The notes under the pieces are model-generated. The model ran no database searches, was not told the DNA's origin, and saw only the letters and a program-made list of their open reading frames with translations. Made by a program: the position numbers and the translations under genes. Below, one piece after another: positions 61,123 to 64,000 of a stretch of 64,000 nt of DNA. How positions within the stretch are numbered: the first letter of the stretch is position 1; each line of letters starts with the position of its first letter. Source of the stretch: Luteibaculum oceani (GTDB taxonomy: Bacteria > Bacteroidota > Bacteroidia > Flavobacteriales_D > Luteibaculaceae); NCBI RefSeq assembly GCF_007995015.1, contig NZ_VORB01000001.1:310001-374000 (forward strand), in the 5' to 3' direction.

Positions 61123-62916
61123 ATGGCTTTACTCAAAGAGAAAATAAAAACCCTTCCTCACAAACCTGGGGTGTACCAGTTCTTTAATCTGGAGGGCAAG
61201 ATTATTTACGTTGGTAAAGCCAAGAATCTAAAAAAAAGAGTTTCCTCTTACTTCTCCAAAACACACCAGTATGGAAAAGTGGTTCGTCTTGTAAAGCAAG
61301 CGGTTGATGTACAGGTAGTAGTGGTTGATACGGAAATGGACGCATTACTGCTGGAAAACAACCTGATAAAAAAGTACCAACCCAAGTATAATGTAATGCT
61401 CAAGGACGATAAGTCCTACCCCTGGATTTGCATTAAAAACGAGAGGTTTCCCCGTGTTTTCTCCACCAGGAACCCAATTAAGGACGGCTCGCAATATTTC
61501 GGTCCCTACGCCTCGGTGCGATCAATGAAAACTGTTTTAGAAATCATTAGAGAAATTTTTAAAGTTCGCACTTGCAACTACAATTTAAGCGAGGAAAACA
61601 TTGATAAGGGAAAGTTTAGGGTTTGTCTGGAATATCACATTGGTAACTGCTTTGGCCCTTGTGAAGGCAAACAATCGGAAGAGGAATACAACGAAAATCT
61701 CTCCGAGATAATTTCCTTGACAAAAGGAAACCTAAGTCAGGTTACCAAGGATATTAAAACCCGTATTCAAAAGCACGCAGAAAAATTAGAGTTCGAAATT
61801 GCTGCCTCTTTGAAGGAAAAGTTAGATCGTCTTGAAAAATATCAAGCGAAAAGCACAGTGGTTTCTCCAACCATCAATAATATTGACGTTTTCTCTATTG
61901 TAAGTGACAAAAACACGGGCTACATTAACTTTTTCAAAATAATGAGTGGCGCCATTGTGCAGAGTTTTACCCTAGAAATTAATAAACGTCTGGATGAAAC
62001 AGATGCAGAGTTATTGGAGCTGGGAATTGTTGAGCTACGCGAAAAATTTAACTCCCAAAGCCGAGAAATAGTCGTTCCCTTCGAAATTGACTTTAAAGAC
62101 CCCAATCTCAGCTTCACCATTCCCCAGCGTGGAGATAAAAAGAAACTTTTAGAGTTGAGCCAAAAGAACGCAAAGTTCTACATGATGGATAAGCATAAGC
62201 AGGAAAAAATCATCCACCCAGAAAAGCATGCGGAGCGCATTTTAAAGCAGTTAAAGGATGATTTAAGTCTTAAGGTGTTACCAAGGCATATAGAATGTTT
62301 CGACAACTCTAACCTGCAGGGAACCAACCCCGTTGCGGCATGTGTGGTATTTAAAAATGCTAAGCCCGCTAAAAGAGACTACAGACATTTCAATATAAAA
62401 TCGGTAGAAGGGCCTAACGATTTTGCCTCTATGGAGGAGGCGGTCTACAGGAGGTATACAAGACTGTTGTCTGAAGGCGAGGATTTACCTCAACTGGTAG
62501 TAATTGACGGTGGAAAAGGCCAACTTTCCAGTGCAGTAACTGCGTTAGAACGGCTAGGGCTTCGAGGTAAAATTGCCATAATAGGAATTGCCAAAAGGCT
62601 GGAGGAAATTTATTTCCCTGGGGATTCCATACCCGTGTACATAGATAAAAAATCAGAGAGTTTAAAGGTGATTCAGTTCCTACGTAATGAGGCCCATAGG
62701 TTTGGAATTACCCACCACAGAAACCGCCGAAGTAAAGCTGCCTTACAAAACCAACTTACAGATATACCTGGGATAGGACTGGCAACTGCAAAAAAATTAT
62801 ACAATCAATTTGGTTCGGTATCGGGAATTAAAAAGGCATCTCTCGAAGAGCTTGAAAAACAATTACCTAAAAACCGAGCGAAGGTGATCTACGATTGGTT
62901 CAAAAACGAAAAATAA
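61123..62916 (+). CDS. uvrC: UvrABC excinuclease subunit C
   Basis: 597 residues. GIY-YIG nuclease domain at the N-terminus (G16-V-Y18... Y29-V-G31), a UvrB-binding UVR motif (about 205-240, KLEFEIAASLKEKL), the RNase H-like second nuclease (about 380-540; ECFDNSNLQG, VIDGGKGQLSSA) and a C-terminal helix-hairpin-helix pair (IPGIGLATAKKL). Makes both incisions in nucleotide excision repair. Divergent from the carotenoid/photolyase operon, so two UV-repair systems and a photoprotective pigment flank one short regulatory spacer. Confidence 0.97.
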   Translation: MALLKEKIKTLPHKPGVYQFFNLEGKIIYVGKAKNLKKRVSSYFSKTHQYGKVVRLVKQAVDVQVVVVDTEMDALLLENNLIKKYQPKYNVMLKDDKSYPWICIKNERFPRVFSTRNPIKDGSQYFGPYASVRSMKTVLEIIREIFKVRTCNYNLSEENIDKGKFRVCLEYHIGNCFGPCEGKQSEEEYNENLSEIISLTKGNLSQVTKDIKTRIQKHAEKLEFEIAASLKEKLDRLEKYQAKSTVVSPTINNIDVFSIVSDKNTGYINFFKIMSGAIVQSFTLEINKRLDETDAELLELGIVELREKFNSQSREIVVPFEIDFKDPNLSFTIPQRGDKKKLLELSQKNAKFYMMDKHKQEKIIHPEKHAERILKQLKDDLSLKVLPRHIECFDNSNLQGTNPVAACVVFKNAKPAKRDYRHFNIKSVEGPNDFASMEEAVYRRYTRLLSEGEDLPQLVVIDGGKGQLSSAVTALERLGLRGKIAIIGIAKRLEEIYFPGDSIPVYIDKKSESLKVIQFLRNEAHRFGITHHRNRRSKAALQNQLTDIPGIGLATAKKLYNQFGSVSGIKKASLEELEKQLPKNRAKVIYDWFKNEK

Positions 62917-62932
62917 TACGCTGGAAATAAAA

Positions 62933-62963
62933 AAGGTCGCCTACCCAATAGGAAAGCGACCTT
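62933..62963. terminator. Bidirectional intrinsic terminator
   Basis: AAGGTCGC, 15-nt loop, GCGACCTT, followed on the plus strand by a T-rich stretch and preceded by A-rich sequence. Separates uvrC from the convergent M2 peptidase gene. Confidence 0.75.
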
Positions 62964-62989
62964 CTTAATTAGTTTAGGGAATACCTCTT

Positions 62990-64000
62990 CTATATGCTCT
63001 CAGGAAGCGTATAATTGCGCCCTTGATTTTCCTTTTTAAGCCATTCCATTAGAGGTGCGAAATAGTTGAGCATAGCCTTTGCGTTTATTTCCTCGCCCGT
63101 GCTTTCTTTTAACACCTTATTCCAGTCTTCAGTGGCTCCCTTTTCCAATATTCCATTTAAAAACTCACCCGTTTCCTTGCTTCCAAAATAATCCGTTGCC
63201 GTAGGATCCTGATTTAAAATTTTGGTGGAAATATGGTTGTGCATTTGGAATAGTAAAACATATGAAAGTGCGTAATCATAGTATTGCGCCGCATCATTGT
63301 TAATATGCGTTTTGGTCGCTGCATCACAATACTCCTCTCCCCTGGCGTTTGGAGGAACAATTCCCTGGTATTTTTTTACCAAATTCCACCATACCGAATT
63401 AAATTCATTTTTAGGCAAACCATCAGCATATAATTGTTTCTCGAAATTGGACATAGTTCCAGCCGAAAAGGGTATAAACACCACATAGTTTAACGCCTCC
63501 TTTAGCAAAATGGCAATTTTATCTGCCTCGGCATTTTTATCAATTAGGCCCCTGCCCTTAAGGTATGGAGCCTGCATACTGGCCAATCCAATTAAACTAC
63601 CAACGGCTTCGTGGTACGCACGATTTGCCCCTTCTCTTAACAATGGCGGTACCTTATCGTTACTGTAAGCCATAAAATAATATACATGGCCAAGCTCGTG
63701 ATGTACTGTTTCCCACCAGGATGCATTGGGTTCTACACTCATTAAACTGCGCACATCATTTTGTAAATCCATATGCCACGCCGATGCATGAGTGTTCTTT
63801 TTAACTACAGAATCGTCTGGGAATGGATAAAGGCTGCTTTTTTCGTAGAATGATTTAGGAAGAGAAGGAAACCCTAAGGACTTATAAAATTCTTCCCCCG
63901 TTTTAACAATCCATTCTGGGTTTTTATCCTTTAAAGCCGCGTCTAGGTCAAGTCCCTCTACCTCAACCATGGCACTCCAGTCTTGACCCCATCTATTGGG
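62990..64000 (-). CDS. M2 family (ACE-like) metallopeptidase, 5' end outside window
   Basis: The frame runs from the stop near 62990 to the right edge, about 336 residues of the C-terminal half. The edge residues NRWGQDWSAMVEVEG are a conserved block of angiotensin-converting-enzyme-like peptidases and lie upstream of the first in-frame ATG (63970), so that ATG is internal. The zinc motif is VHHELGHVYYF (HExxH), and further on EAVGSLIGLAS carries the third ligand glutamate of gluzincins; PYLKGRGL follows. Bacterial M2 enzymes are usually exported dipeptidyl carboxypeptidases of 600 or more residues; the leader is out of view. Confidence 0.92.
   Translation of the reverse strand, partial: PNRWGQDWSAMVEVEGLDLDAALKDKNPEWIVKTGEEFYKSLGFPSLPKSFYEKSSLYPFPDDSVVKKNTHASAWHMDLQNDVRSLMSVEPNASWWETVHHELGHVYYFMAYSNDKVPPLLREGANRAYHEAVGSLIGLASMQAPYLKGRGLIDKNAEADKIAILLKEALNYVVFIPFSAGTMSNFEKQLYADGLPKNEFNSVWWNLVKKYQGIVPPNARGEEYCDAATKTHINNDAAQYYDYALSYVLLFQMHNHISTKILNQDPTATDYFGSKETGEFLNGILEKGATEDWNKVLKESTGEEINAKAMLNYFAPLMEWLKKENQGRNYTLPESI

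Noticed and set aside
1-64000. CRISPR arrays, insertion sequences, prophage, rRNA, origin of replication
   Set aside because: Looked for regularly spaced repeats, transposase/integrase motifs, phage structural genes, rRNA-like sequence and dnaA-box clusters; none seen. Apart from the M43 gene triplication I saw no long duplicated blocks.

Overview
The window is chromosomal DNA of a member of the phylum Bacteroidota, most likely a pigmented, aerobic, probably marine or freshwater lineage near Flavobacteriales or Cytophagales. I cannot place it more precisely. The evidence is secreted proteins ending in type IX secretion (T9SS) sorting modules, DUF4292 and DUF4837 lipoproteins, a long type 2 isoleucyl-tRNA synthetase, promoters of the Bacteroidota TAnnTTTG type, and the fused CrtYc/Yd-type lycopene cyclase. 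No transposase, phage gene, CRISPR array or rRNA operon is visible. The only RNA gene found is one tRNA-Ala(GGC).

Layout, left half. 1-7035 (+) is a tightly packed envelope and housekeeping run: TPR protein end, DUF4292 lipoprotein, EnvC-like degenerate M23 protein, TatA, GatA, LysM lytic transglycosylase, DUF4837 lipoprotein, AlkB-like dioxygenase. 7067-13355 (-) is a cluster of three tandem secreted M43 metalloproteases with T9SS tails. 13518-16543 (-) is recO plus a PorZ-like beta-propeller protein. 16830-19062 (+) holds a subtilase, a rhodanese and a small unknown protein. 19153-23704 (+) is a STAS-like protein followed by a four-gene phosphorelay set (HK, REC, REC-PAS-HK, REC). A cupin and a GNAT gene (-) and a large FAD/Fe-S dehydrogenase (+) follow.

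Layout, middle. 27835-34780 (-) is an overlapping operon of a response regulator, a membrane-anchored HEAT protein, a processive family 2 glycosyltransferase and a 1344-residue multi-PAS hybrid kinase with REC and HPt. It is best read as phosphorelay-controlled exopolysaccharide synthesis. 34910-39154 (+) is a P-loop ATPase plus a FecBCDE-type uptake system and an SDR protein, with an FNR-like palindrome upstream. 39295-44625 (-), next to the tRNA, is a stress and redox signalling cluster: Hsp20-like protein, cysteine-dioxygenase-like cupin with an altered metal motif, PAS kinase, REC-CRP regulator and two UspA-type proteins.

Layout, right half. 44737-51118 (+) carries a secreted M1 aminopeptidase, ileS (with the unusual GxHH active-site signature), a DksA-like protein and lspA. 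asd (-) converges on lspA. 52131-55367 (+) is a lamin-tail-domain surface protein. 55714-61038 (-) is a carotenoid operon, crtI-crtB-idi-photolyase-crtZ-crtY, predicted to make zeaxanthin and to co-express a light-driven DNA repair enzyme. It diverges from uvrC across an 84-nt spacer that contains a perfect 10-bp inverted repeat. An M2 (ACE-like) peptidase runs off the right edge.

The two loci most worth experimental attention are the phosphorelay/HEAT/glycosyltransferase operon and the REC-CRP/Usp/CDO-like operon. The strongest single-residue observation is the GxHH swap in IleRS.
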